Below are positions 25,392 to 35,057 of a DNA stretch of 64,000 nt, piece by piece; positions within the stretch are counted from its first letter, which is position 1; the number at the start of each line of letters is the position of its first letter. The position numbers and the translations under genes are program-made. The stretch is from Pseudomonas alliivorans. GTDB taxonomy: Bacteria > Pseudomonadota > Gammaproteobacteria > Pseudomonadales > Pseudomonadaceae. Location: contig NZ_JAFFZW010000006.1 of NCBI RefSeq assembly GCF_017826695.1, positions 1-64,000 on the forward strand. Direction: 5' to 3'. The notes under the pieces are model-generated. The model was not told where the DNA came from and made no database searches. It worked only from the letters and a program-made list of their open reading frames with translations.

Positions 25392-25438
25392 AGGCCTCCC
25401 GCCGCCACCCCCGTGGCGAACGGGCGCGAAACAGGCCT
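25392..25438 (+). other. Nested stem structure between folK and panB
   Basis: Three tiers of pairing nest inside 47 bases: AGGCCT/AGGCCT (outer), CCCG/CGGG, and CGCCAC/GTGGCG around CCCC (inner). It is followed by TTTGC. It could be a folK terminator of unusual shape or a structured panB 5' leader. Just upstream is a second inverted repeat, GTTACCGTT (25319-25327) with AACGGTAAC (25346-25354). Confidence 0.4.
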
Positions 25439-25534
25439 TTGCAAAACACCGCGACACGACGGTGTGCCTGCTTTTCCAGGATGACTCTCACGCGCTGAGT
25501 GCCGCAGTTTTCAGCGCCTGATGGAGGACTTTAC

Positions 25535-26335
25535 ATGCCGAACATAACCGTTACGTCGCTGCTGGGTATGAAACAGAAAGGTGAAAAGATCACCATGCTG
25601 ACCTGCTACGACGCGACCTTCGCCCACGCTGCCAGTCAGGCGGGCGTCGAAGTGCTGCTGATAGGTGACTCGCTGGGCATGGTCCTGCAGGGTCATGACA
25701 GCACGCTGCCTGTCACCACTGCGGAAATGGCCTATCACGTCGCATGCGTCAAACGCGGCAATCAGGGTGCGATGATCCTCGCTGACCTGCCTTTCATGGC
25801 CAATGCCACGCTGGACCAGACCTTCGTCAATAGCACAACGCTGATGCAGGCCGGCGCGCACATGGTCAAGGTCGAAGGCGCTGCCTGGCTGGCCGAGTCG
25901 ATCCGTCTCCTGGCAGAGCGCGGCATTCCGGTCTGCGCCCACATGGGCCTGACGCCACAATCGGTCAACGTGCTGGGCGGTTACAAGGTTCAGGGACGCC
26001 TGGAAACCCAGGCACGCCAGATGCGTGCCGACGCCATTACGCTGGAGCAGGCCGGGGCGGCGATGATTCTGCTCGAATGCGTGCCGAGCGAACTGGCGGA
26101 AGAAATCACTCACGCGGTGAAGATTCCGGTCATCGGTATCGGCGCAGGCAGTGCAACTGATGGCCAGGTGCTGGTGCTGCACGACATGCTTGGCCTGTCC
26201 ATCACCGGACGCGTTCCCAAGTTCGTGAAGAACTTCATGGTCGGCCAGCCTGATATCCAGTCGGCCATCCAGGCGTACGTAAGCGCCGTCAAAGACGTCA
26301 GCTTTCCTGCTATCGAACATGGATTCTCGGCATGA
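25535..26335 (+). CDS. panB: 3-methyl-2-oxobutanoate hydroxymethyltransferase
   Basis: First step of pantothenate synthesis: it adds a hydroxymethyl group from methylene-THF to ketoisovalerate, giving ketopantoate. 266 residues, TIM barrel. Mg-site residues lie in LIGDSLGMV and the catalytic region in HMGLTPQSVN. GGAGG lies 7 bases before the ATG at 25535. It is first in panB-panC-panD; its stop overlaps the panC ATG (ATGA). Its substrate comes from the ilv genes in this window. Confidence 0.96.
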   Translation: MPNITVTSLLGMKQKGEKITMLTCYDATFAHAASQAGVEVLLIGDSLGMVLQGHDSTLPVTTAEMAYHVACVKRGNQGAMILADLPFMANATLDQTFVNSTTLMQAGAHMVKVEGAAWLAESIRLLAERGIPVCAHMGLTPQSVNVLGGYKVQGRLETQARQMRADAITLEQAGAAMILLECVPSELAEEITHAVKIPVIGIGAGSATDGQVLVLHDMLGLSITGRVPKFVKNFMVGQPDIQSAIQAYVSAVKDVSFPAIEHGFSA

Positions 26336-27183
26336 TCACAGTCTCAACCGTTTCGGAACTGCGCGCAGCGGTCGCCAATGCACGCCGTGAAGGCAAACGC
26401 ATCGGCCTGACACCGACCATGGGCAACCTGCACAGCGGCCATGCGGCACTGGTGACCCGCGCAACCCAGTGCGCAGACTTTGTGGTCGCGACTATTTTCG
26501 TCAATCCTTTGCAGTTCGGCGCCAACGAAGACCTGGCCACCTACCCGCGCACCCTGACGGCAGATCAGGAACGCCTTCAGGACGCAGGCTGCGACCTGCT
26601 GTTCACGCCCTCCGTTGAAGAGATGTACCCCAACGGTATGGGCGTGCAGACGCTCGTCAGCGTGCCGCTTGTCTCCGAAGGTCTGTGCGGCGCGAGTCGA
26701 CCCGGCCATTTCGACGGTGTCGCGACAGTTGTCAGCAAGCTGTTCAACATGGTCCAGCCCGATGTTGCCGTGTTCGGCGAAAAGGACTTTCAGCAACTGG
26801 CGGTGATTCGCGCCATGGTCCGCGACCTGAACATGCCGATCCAGATCATCGGTGAGCCGACCGTACGCGCCGACGACGGCCTGGCACTGTCCTCGCGCAA
26901 TGGCTACCTGAACGAAGAACAACGCGCCGCCGCGCCCGCGCTCTATCGCGTGCTTCGCCAGATTGGCGACGCGATCACCGTCGGCGAACAGGATTTCGGT
27001 GGCCTGCTGCACCGCAACCGGCAACACCTGGAAGCCGCAGGCTTTCGTATCGACTATCTGGAAATACGCGAGGCCACCAGCCTGCGCCCGGCCACTGCGC
27101 AGGATTGCGACCTGGTCGTCATAGCCGCCGCGTTCATGGGCACGACCCGCCTGATCGACAATCTGCACCTGATCAAGGAATAA
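26332..27183 (+). CDS. panC: Pantoate-beta-alanine ligase (pantothenate synthetase)
   Basis: ATP-dependent joining of pantoate and beta-alanine through a pantoyl-adenylate. 283 residues. The HIGH-like motif TMGNLHSGHAALV starts near residue 30 and the KMSKS-like LSSRNGYL lies near 190. The QLAVIRAMVRDLN segment is also typical. It is coupled to panB by a 4-base overlap and lies 7 bases before panD. Confidence 0.96.
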   Translation: MITVSTVSELRAAVANARREGKRIGLTPTMGNLHSGHAALVTRATQCADFVVATIFVNPLQFGANEDLATYPRTLTADQERLQDAGCDLLFTPSVEEMYPNGMGVQTLVSVPLVSEGLCGASRPGHFDGVATVVSKLFNMVQPDVAVFGEKDFQQLAVIRAMVRDLNMPIQIIGEPTVRADDGLALSSRNGYLNEEQRAAAPALYRVLRQIGDAITVGEQDFGGLLHRNRQHLEAAGFRIDYLEIREATSLRPATAQDCDLVVIAAAFMGTTRLIDNLHLIKE

Positions 27184-27190
27184 CAACAAG

Positions 27191-27571
27191 ATGCACACCG
27201 TGATGCTCAAAGCCAAACTGCACCGTGCCGAAGTCACCCATGCGGTACTCGATTACGAAGGCTCGTGCGCCATTGATGGCGAATGGCTGGACCTGTCGGG
27301 AATTCGTGAGTACGAGCAGATCCAGATCTACAACATCGACAACGGTGAACGCTTCACCACCTACGCCATTCGCGGTGAAGAAGGCTCGCGCATGATCTCG
27401 GTGAATGGTGCTGCGGCGCACAAAGCGAAAGTCGGCGACCGGGTAATCATTTGCGCCTACGCTCATTATTCGGAAGCAGAGCTGGTCAATTTCAAGCCGC
27501 GCATGCTGTACATGGCGCCGGGCAATGAACTAAGCCACACCAGTAATGCCATACCCGTACAGTTTGCGTAA
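27191..27571 (+). CDS. panD: Aspartate 1-decarboxylase proenzyme
   Basis: Pyruvoyl enzyme making beta-alanine from aspartate. 126 residues. The self-cleavage site Gly24-Ser25 in YEGSCAID is intact; Ser25 becomes the pyruvoyl group. Catalytic residues around Tyr58 (TYAIRGEEGS) and NGAAAHKAKVGD are present. It closes the pan operon. Confidence 0.96.
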   Translation: MHTVMLKAKLHRAEVTHAVLDYEGSCAIDGEWLDLSGIREYEQIQIYNIDNGERFTTYAIRGEEGSRMISVNGAAAHKAKVGDRVIICAYAHYSEAELVNFKPRMLYMAPGNELSHTSNAIPVQFA

Positions 27572-27756
27572 CCGATTGCTGACAGCATTCGGCTGAAAAG
27601 CCCGCCTGTTGTGTGAGAAATAGTACCGGGCTCAAGTACGGCGAAGCGCAGACAAACAGGTAGACGAGGGCGTAGTCTGCGTAATGTGGCCAATGGGTCA
27701 AATCGCAACCTCGCTCCATAAAGCCCCAGAAGATCCAGTTAAGGAAACCCGCAGCG

Positions 27757-29421
27757 ATGGCGTACTACCGCACTCCTTCCGATGTGACCGCTCTGCCCGC
27801 CTGGCAGGCGTTGAGTGAACACCGCAAAGCCATGCAGGATTTCAGCATGCGCGAAGCGTTCAATGCAGATCCACAGCGCTTCAGCGAGTTCACCCTGAGC
27901 AGCGCTGGCCTGTTCCTCGATTATTCGAAAAACCTCATTACTACCGAAACGCGTGACTTGCTGGTAAGCCTGGCCAATGAAGTGGGCCTGAAAGACGCGA
28001 TCAAGGCACAGTATGACGGCGAGCTGGTCAACGCCTCCGAAGGCCGCCCTGCCCTGCACACGGCCCTGCGCCGTCCTGTCGGCGACAAGCTGAAGGTCAA
28101 TGGCGTCGATGTCATCCCGGATGTACATCGTGTGCTCAACCAGATGACTGAACTGGTCGGCCGCATCCACGACGGTCTATGGCGTGGTTATACCGAGAAG
28201 CCCATCACTGACGTGGTCAACATCGGTATCGGTGGTTCCTTCCTCGGTCCTGAGCTGGTATCCGAAGCGCTGGTCGCCTACGCCCACAAAGGCGTGCGCT
28301 GCCATTACCTGGCGAACATCGATGGCAGTGAGTTCCATGAACTGTCGATGAAGATTCGTGCAGAGACCACGCTGTTCATCGTTTCGTCGAAATCCTTCAA
28401 CACGCTTGAAACGCTGAAGAACGCGCAGGCTGCACGTGCCTGGTATCTCGCGCAGGGCGGCTCCGAAGCGGAATTGCATCGTCACTTCATTGCGGTGTCC
28501 AGCAACAATGCTGCGGCCGTGGCGTTCGGTATTCGCGAAGAAAACATTTTCCCGATGTGGGACTGGGTAGGCGGTCGCTACTCGTTGTGGTCGGCAATCG
28601 GCCTGCCGATTGCGTTGGCGATCGGCATGTCCAACTTCAAGGAACTGCTGTCCGGTGCCTACACCATGGACCAGCATTTCCAGAGCGCGCCGTTCGAGAA
28701 GAATATGCCAGTGCTGCTGGCCTTGCTGGGCGTGTGGTACGGCAACTTCTGGAATGCGCAGAGCCACGCGATTCTGCCGTATGACCACTACCTGCGTAAC
28801 ATCACCAAGCATTTGCAGCAGCTGGACATGGAATCCAACGGCAAAAGCGTGCGCCAGGACGGAACGCCGGTCTTTACCGACACCGGCCCGGTCATCTGGG
28901 GCGGCGTGGGCGCCAACGGCCAACACGCCTATCACCAGTTGCTGCATCAAGGCACCCAGATGATCCCGGCCGACTTCATTGTGCCGATCGTCAGCTTCAA
29001 TCCGGTTTCCGACCACCATCAGTGGTTGTACGCCAACTGCCTGTCGCAGAGCCAGGCCCTGATGATGGGCAAGACGAAGTCTGAAGCCGAAGCCGAGCTG
29101 CGCGAAAAAGGCATGGGCGAGGACGACGTGCAGAAGCTGGCACCGCACAAGGTCATCCCTGGCAACCGTCCGAGCAACACGCTGGTCGTCGAACGCATCA
29201 GCCCACGCCGTCTCGGCGCGCTGGTGGCGATGTATGAACACAAGGTGTTCGTGCAAAGCGTGGTCTGGGGCACCAATGCCTTCGACCAGTGGGGCGTCGA
29301 GCTGGGCAAGGAAATGGGCAAGGCGGTCTACCATCGCCTGACCGGTGGTACCGAAGAGCCGGCTGACGATGCATCGACCCAGGGCCTGATCAACTACTTC
29401 CGTGGTCGTCACCGCGGATGA
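27757..29421 (+). CDS. pgi: Glucose-6-phosphate isomerase
   Basis: Interconverts glucose-6-phosphate and fructose-6-phosphate. In Pseudomonas it works mainly in the gluconeogenic direction and the EDEMP cycle. 554 residues with the PGI signatures (NIGIGGSFLGPELVSEAL, FDQWGVELGK) and catalytic residues in SNGKSV and HQLLHQG. AAGGAAA precedes the ATG. The 185 bases upstream contain a CGCAGAC/GTCTGCG hairpin (27647-27681) but no evident operator. It is a single gene. Confidence 0.97.
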   Translation: MAYYRTPSDVTALPAWQALSEHRKAMQDFSMREAFNADPQRFSEFTLSSAGLFLDYSKNLITTETRDLLVSLANEVGLKDAIKAQYDGELVNASEGRPALHTALRRPVGDKLKVNGVDVIPDVHRVLNQMTELVGRIHDGLWRGYTEKPITDVVNIGIGGSFLGPELVSEALVAYAHKGVRCHYLANIDGSEFHELSMKIRAETTLFIVSSKSFNTLETLKNAQAARAWYLAQGGSEAELHRHFIAVSSNNAAAVAFGIREENIFPMWDWVGGRYSLWSAIGLPIALAIGMSNFKELLSGAYTMDQHFQSAPFEKNMPVLLALLGVWYGNFWNAQSHAILPYDHYLRNITKHLQQLDMESNGKSVRQDGTPVFTDTGPVIWGGVGANGQHAYHQLLHQGTQMIPADFIVPIVSFNPVSDHHQWLYANCLSQSQALMMGKTKSEAEAELREKGMGEDDVQKLAPHKVIPGNRPSNTLVVERISPRRLGALVAMYEHKVFVQSVVWGTNAFDQWGVELGKEMGKAVYHRLTGGTEEPADDASTQGLINYFRGRHRG

Positions 29422-29457
29422 CCTGATCGAGCCCGAGCACTGCGCTCGCCTCGACAT

Positions 29458-29491
29458 TGATCGTGACCACGCTGGCGCGTGGTCACGATCA
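29458..29491. repeat. 15-bp perfect palindrome between pgi and acs
   Basis: The left arm 29458-29472 (TGATCGTGACCACGC) pairs perfectly with 29477-29491 around the loop TGGC. No T run follows, so it is not a standard terminator. It may be a pgi mRNA 3' stabiliser or an operator. Confidence 0.6.
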
Positions 29492-29574
29492 GCCGGCTGA
29501 ACCTCTTTACGTATTGAACCCCTTTCCCCACGCATGACTCCCATTTCTGTGGATCACAGAATAAGGAAGCCGTC

Positions 29575-31512
<1,938 letters not shown>

Positions 31513-31564
31513 AGCGCACAAGGCATGGTCAGCGCCGCGCATGCAGTATTAGTTCTGAGGGAAC

Positions 31565-32431
31565 ATGGAATTCATTCGCAGTCGTATCGAAGCTCAGGTG
31601 ATCAATCTGACTGGCCTTTCACTGGGCCAGCTGGACCTGGAAAACCCCAAGGGCGATCCAGGTCTTTTCGGCCCGCAGGCTGCCTGCTGGAAGGTGCACA
31701 GCGACTTCACCAGCATGCTGGTCGGCGGCATCAGCGCACTGATGTTGCAGGCGCTGCACCCACTGGCGCTTGCCGGCATCTGGGACCACTCCAATTTTCG
31801 CGATGACATGCTCGGTCGTCTGCGGCGCACCGGGCAGTTTCTGTCGGGTACGACCTTTGGCTCGACCCGGGACGCCAACTGGCTGATCGAGAAAGTGCGC
31901 ACCATTCACCTGCAAATCATCGGTACCGCACCCGACGGCCGGCCCTACGCAGCCAGTGACCCGGTTCTGCTGACATGGGTGCATGTGGCCGAAGTCAGCA
32001 GCTTCATGGCGGCGCATCTGCGCTACGTCAATCCGCTGCTTTCAACGGCCGATCAGGACACCTACTACGCCGAGACCGCTTTGGTTGCCGAGCGGCTTGG
32101 AGCTCGGGACGTGCCACGCTCACGCCAAGCGATTGCCGACTACTTGGCCAGCGTTCGAAAAGACCTTGTGTGCGACGAGCGCAGCAGGGAAGTGCTGCGA
32201 CTGCTGCTGGATGCCCCCGCGCCTAACTGGCTGGCCAAGCCTTTCGGCGTGCTGATGATGCAGGCCGGAATCGAGCTGCTGCCGACATGGGCCAGTGACA
32301 TGCTGAATGTTGCCCAAGGACCGTCGAAACGAAAAATGATCCGTTCAGGAGTCAACCGCTGCGCATCTGTTCTGCGCTGGGCAGTGCGCGATGGCTCGTC
32401 TCACAGGGCAAGGCGACGAATGGGCCTGTGA
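31565..32431 (+). CDS. MpaB family oxygenase-like protein (DUF2236)
   Basis: 288 residues of the ER-bound oxygenase/latex-clearing-protein related family (DUF2236). Typical elements are the N-terminal LLVGGISALMLQALHPLALAG region (in part), then THVA-type histidines (LLTWVHVAEVSSFM) and a C-terminal RRW-like region. The conserved histidines suggest haem or di-metal binding. The physiological substrate is unknown. GAGGG lies upstream of the ATG. It starts 52 bases after acs and may be read with it. Confidence 0.8.
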   Translation: MEFIRSRIEAQVINLTGLSLGQLDLENPKGDPGLFGPQAACWKVHSDFTSMLVGGISALMLQALHPLALAGIWDHSNFRDDMLGRLRRTGQFLSGTTFGSTRDANWLIEKVRTIHLQIIGTAPDGRPYAASDPVLLTWVHVAEVSSFMAAHLRYVNPLLSTADQDTYYAETALVAERLGARDVPRSRQAIADYLASVRKDLVCDERSREVLRLLLDAPAPNWLAKPFGVLMMQAGIELLPTWASDMLNVAQGPSKRKMIRSGVNRCASVLRWAVRDGSSHRARRRMGL

Positions 32432-32558
32432 TCGAGGCGAAAAGTGACCGGCGGGTTCGCAGTTGGAAGATTGATCCCCATCTGTGACACCATGAGCCAC
32501 GTGATCACGGCAGCCACGACCGATCGGCCGCCATCCAAAAACAATGAGGATCCGCACC

Positions 32559-33737
32559 ATGCAAGACGTCGTTATCGTTGCCGCCACCCGCACTGCCGTG
32601 GGCAGTTTCCAGGGCTCTCTGGCCACTGTTCCCGCCGTGGATCTGGGGGCTGCGGTCATTCGTCGGCTTCTGGAACAGACCGGCGTAGACGGTGCGCAGG
32701 TCGATGAGGTCATCATGGGCCAGGTGCTCACTGCCGGTGCCGGTCAGAACCCGGCCCGTCAGGCGGCGATCAAGGCCGGCCTGCCCTTCGCCGTGCCGGC
32801 CATGACCCTGAACAAAGTCTGCGGCTCGGGCCTCAAGGCATTGCATCTGGCGACCCAGGCCATCCGCTGTGGCGACGCTGAAATTATCATTGCCGGCGGT
32901 CAGGAAAACATGAGCCTGGCCAATTACGTCCTGCCCGGCGCACGAACCGGTCTGCGCATGGGGCACGCCACGATGATTGACACCATGATCAGCGATGGCC
33001 TGTGGGACGCCTTCAACGACTATCACATGGGCATTACCGCCGAGAATCTGGCCGAAAAGTATGAGATCAGCCGTGAGGCGCAGGATGCTTTCGCCGCGTC
33101 CTCCCAGCAGAAAGCGATTGCTGCCATTGAGGGCGGGCGCTTTTTCGATGAAATCACCCCGATCCTGATTCCGCAGCGTAAAGGCGATCCACTGTCTTTC
33201 GCCACCGATGAGCAACCGCGCGCGGGCACCACCGCCGAAGCACTGGCCAAGCTCGAGCCTGCGTTCAAGAAGGACGGCACGGTAACCGCCGGTAATGCGT
33301 CCTCGCTGAACGATGGCGCTGCGGCAGTCATGCTGATGAGCGCCGCCAAGGCCGAACAATTGGGCCTCCCCGTGCTGGCACGAATTGCAGGTTACGCCAA
33401 CGCTGGCGTAGACCCGGCCATCATGGGCATCGGCCCTGTCAGCGCCACCCGCCGCTGCCTCGACAAGGCAGGCTGGACACTTGAGCAACTGGACCTGATC
33501 GAAGCCAACGAGGCCTTCGCCGCGCAGTCGCTGTCGGTCGGCAAGGAACTGGGGCTGGATCCGGCAAAGCTCAACGTCAACGGCGGCGCCATCGCCATTG
33601 GCCATCCCATCGGTGCATCAGGCTGCCGCGTGCTGGTCACGCTGCTGCACGAAATGATCAAGCGCGACGCCAAAAAAGGCTTGGCGACCCTTTGCATTGG
33701 TGGCGGCCAGGGTGTGGCGCTGGCGCTGGCTCGATAA
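32559..33737 (+). CDS. Acetyl-CoA C-acetyltransferase (thiolase)
   Basis: 392-residue thiolase. The nucleophile Cys88 is in NKVCGSGLKAL, the active-site His in GGAIAIGHPIGASG, and the second Cys in CIGGGQGVAL. The sequence is close to biosynthetic/degradative acetoacetyl-CoA thiolases (AtoB/PhaA/BktB type); the exact role (ketone body, PHB or amino-acid catabolism) cannot be decided here. I use the ATG at 32559 with GAGGA 8 bases upstream, not the in-frame ATG at 32544. Neighbouring acs gives it an acetyl-CoA context. Confidence 0.93.
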   Translation: MQDVVIVAATRTAVGSFQGSLATVPAVDLGAAVIRRLLEQTGVDGAQVDEVIMGQVLTAGAGQNPARQAAIKAGLPFAVPAMTLNKVCGSGLKALHLATQAIRCGDAEIIIAGGQENMSLANYVLPGARTGLRMGHATMIDTMISDGLWDAFNDYHMGITAENLAEKYEISREAQDAFAASSQQKAIAAIEGGRFFDEITPILIPQRKGDPLSFATDEQPRAGTTAEALAKLEPAFKKDGTVTAGNASSLNDGAAAVMLMSAAKAEQLGLPVLARIAGYANAGVDPAIMGIGPVSATRRCLDKAGWTLEQLDLIEANEAFAAQSLSVGKELGLDPAKLNVNGGAIAIGHPIGASGCRVLVTLLHEMIKRDAKKGLATLCIGGGQGVALALAR

Positions 33738-33769
33738 GCGGCGCGTACCCCCTGAAGAGTTGCAGTTTG

Positions 33770-33820
33770 GTGGGAGGCCTCGCCACGTCTTTGACGCAGC
33801 GCCATCGCGCCGCCTCCCAC
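33770..33820. repeat. REP/BIME-like inverted pair
   Basis: GTGGGAGGC (33770-33778) faces GCCTCCCAC (33812-33820) across 33 bases. This is the arrangement of two opposed Pseudomonas REP units, whose heads are often GTGGGAGG. A perfect 14-base palindrome AAAAGACGTCTTTT (33822-33835) follows directly. It lies in the 195-base gap after the thiolase gene. Confidence 0.5.
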
Positions 33821-33932
33821 GAAAAGACGTCTTTTGTGAGACGCAGGCGCGGCATTTCAAGCGATGCGTCTCCAGCCTGCCAGTAACTGTTAAACTCCCG
33901 CGCCTCATTCCATCCAGCCCGAGGCGCGTCGT

Positions 33933-34949
33933 ATGTCTTCCCTGAATCAGGCGCTCAGCGTCGCCCTCGATAATCGTCAGCAACTGCTCGATGAGTTGCA
34001 CGAGCAAGGCACTGATTGTTATCGCCTGTTCCATGGCAGCCAGGAGGGTGCGAGCGGCCTGACCATCGACCGCTACGGCCCGCAGTTGCTCGTGCAGAGC
34101 TTTCACACCGCGCTTGAACGTGAATCGCTGCTTGAGCTGCATGCACAGGTCAACCGTCATCTGGCGCTGGAAACCCTGCTGGTCTACAACGATCGTTCGC
34201 AGGGCAACTCGCGCATTGATCGTCAGGACGCCGTCTACAAGGCCGATGACCTCTCGCTCGCAGATCAGGTCGGTCACGAGTGGGGCTTGAATTATCGGGT
34301 TCGGGGTCGCCATGCCGGACAGGATCCGCTGCTGTTTCTCGACCTGCGCAACACACGCGGCTGGGTCAAACAGCACAGCGCCGGCAAGAGCGTCCTGAAC
34401 CTGTTTGCCTACACCTGCGGCGTCGGCCTGAGCGCGGCGGCCGGTGGCGCCAGCGAGGTATGTAATCTGGATTTTGCCGAGGGCAATCTGGCCGTCGGCC
34501 GCGAAAACGGTGCGTTGAATCCGCAACTGCTGACCATGCAGTTCATCCAGTCGGACTACTTCCCGGCCATCCGCCAACTGGCCGGTCTTCCGGTGTCGGC
34601 ACGACGCAGTCAGAAACTGCCGGATTACATCAAGCTGCAGCCGCGTCAGTACGACATGGTGCTTCTGGATCCGCCTGCCTGGGCCAAGAGCGCCTTCGGC
34701 ACCGTCGACCTGCTGCGCGACTACCAGAGCCTGCTCAAGCCTGCGCTTTTGAGCACCGCAGACGACGGCGTACTCATCTGCTGCAACAACCTGGCGAAGG
34801 TCAGCATGGAAGACTGGCGCGAACAGGTGCTGCGCTGCGCTACCAAGGCGGGTCGACCGGTGCGTGAGTGGCAGGTCATGAAGCCTGCCGAGGATTTTCC
34901 CTCCATGGATAACCAGCCGCCTCTGAAGACCTTGATCCTGCAATTCTAG
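33933..34949 (+). CDS. RlmI-like class I SAM-dependent rRNA methyltransferase
   Basis: 338 residues. An N-terminal RNA-binding-like part (about 1-130; RLFHGSQEGASGLTIDRYG) is followed by a Rossmann methyltransferase domain. The SAM motif I is in VLNLFAYTCGVGLSAAAGG and motif IV in MVLLDPPAWAKS, where the DPP pattern is typical of RlmI/RlmKL-type enzymes. It resembles 23S rRNA m5C methyltransferase RlmI but is shorter than E. coli RlmI (396 aa), lacking a full PUA domain, so the site modified is uncertain. GAGG precedes the ATG. Confidence 0.82.
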   Translation: MSSLNQALSVALDNRQQLLDELHEQGTDCYRLFHGSQEGASGLTIDRYGPQLLVQSFHTALERESLLELHAQVNRHLALETLLVYNDRSQGNSRIDRQDAVYKADDLSLADQVGHEWGLNYRVRGRHAGQDPLLFLDLRNTRGWVKQHSAGKSVLNLFAYTCGVGLSAAAGGASEVCNLDFAEGNLAVGRENGALNPQLLTMQFIQSDYFPAIRQLAGLPVSARRSQKLPDYIKLQPRQYDMVLLDPPAWAKSAFGTVDLLRDYQSLLKPALLSTADDGVLICCNNLAKVSMEDWREQVLRCATKAGRPVREWQVMKPAEDFPSMDNQPPLKTLILQF

Positions 34950-35057
34950 GTCGCCGGAATACCAGAAACTTCCTACGAGCAAGGTTGGCATTGGCTTGGG
35001 AACCGAACAGGCATGCCATACTCCAAGGACCTCCGAAACAGTGAGACGCCTTAACCC

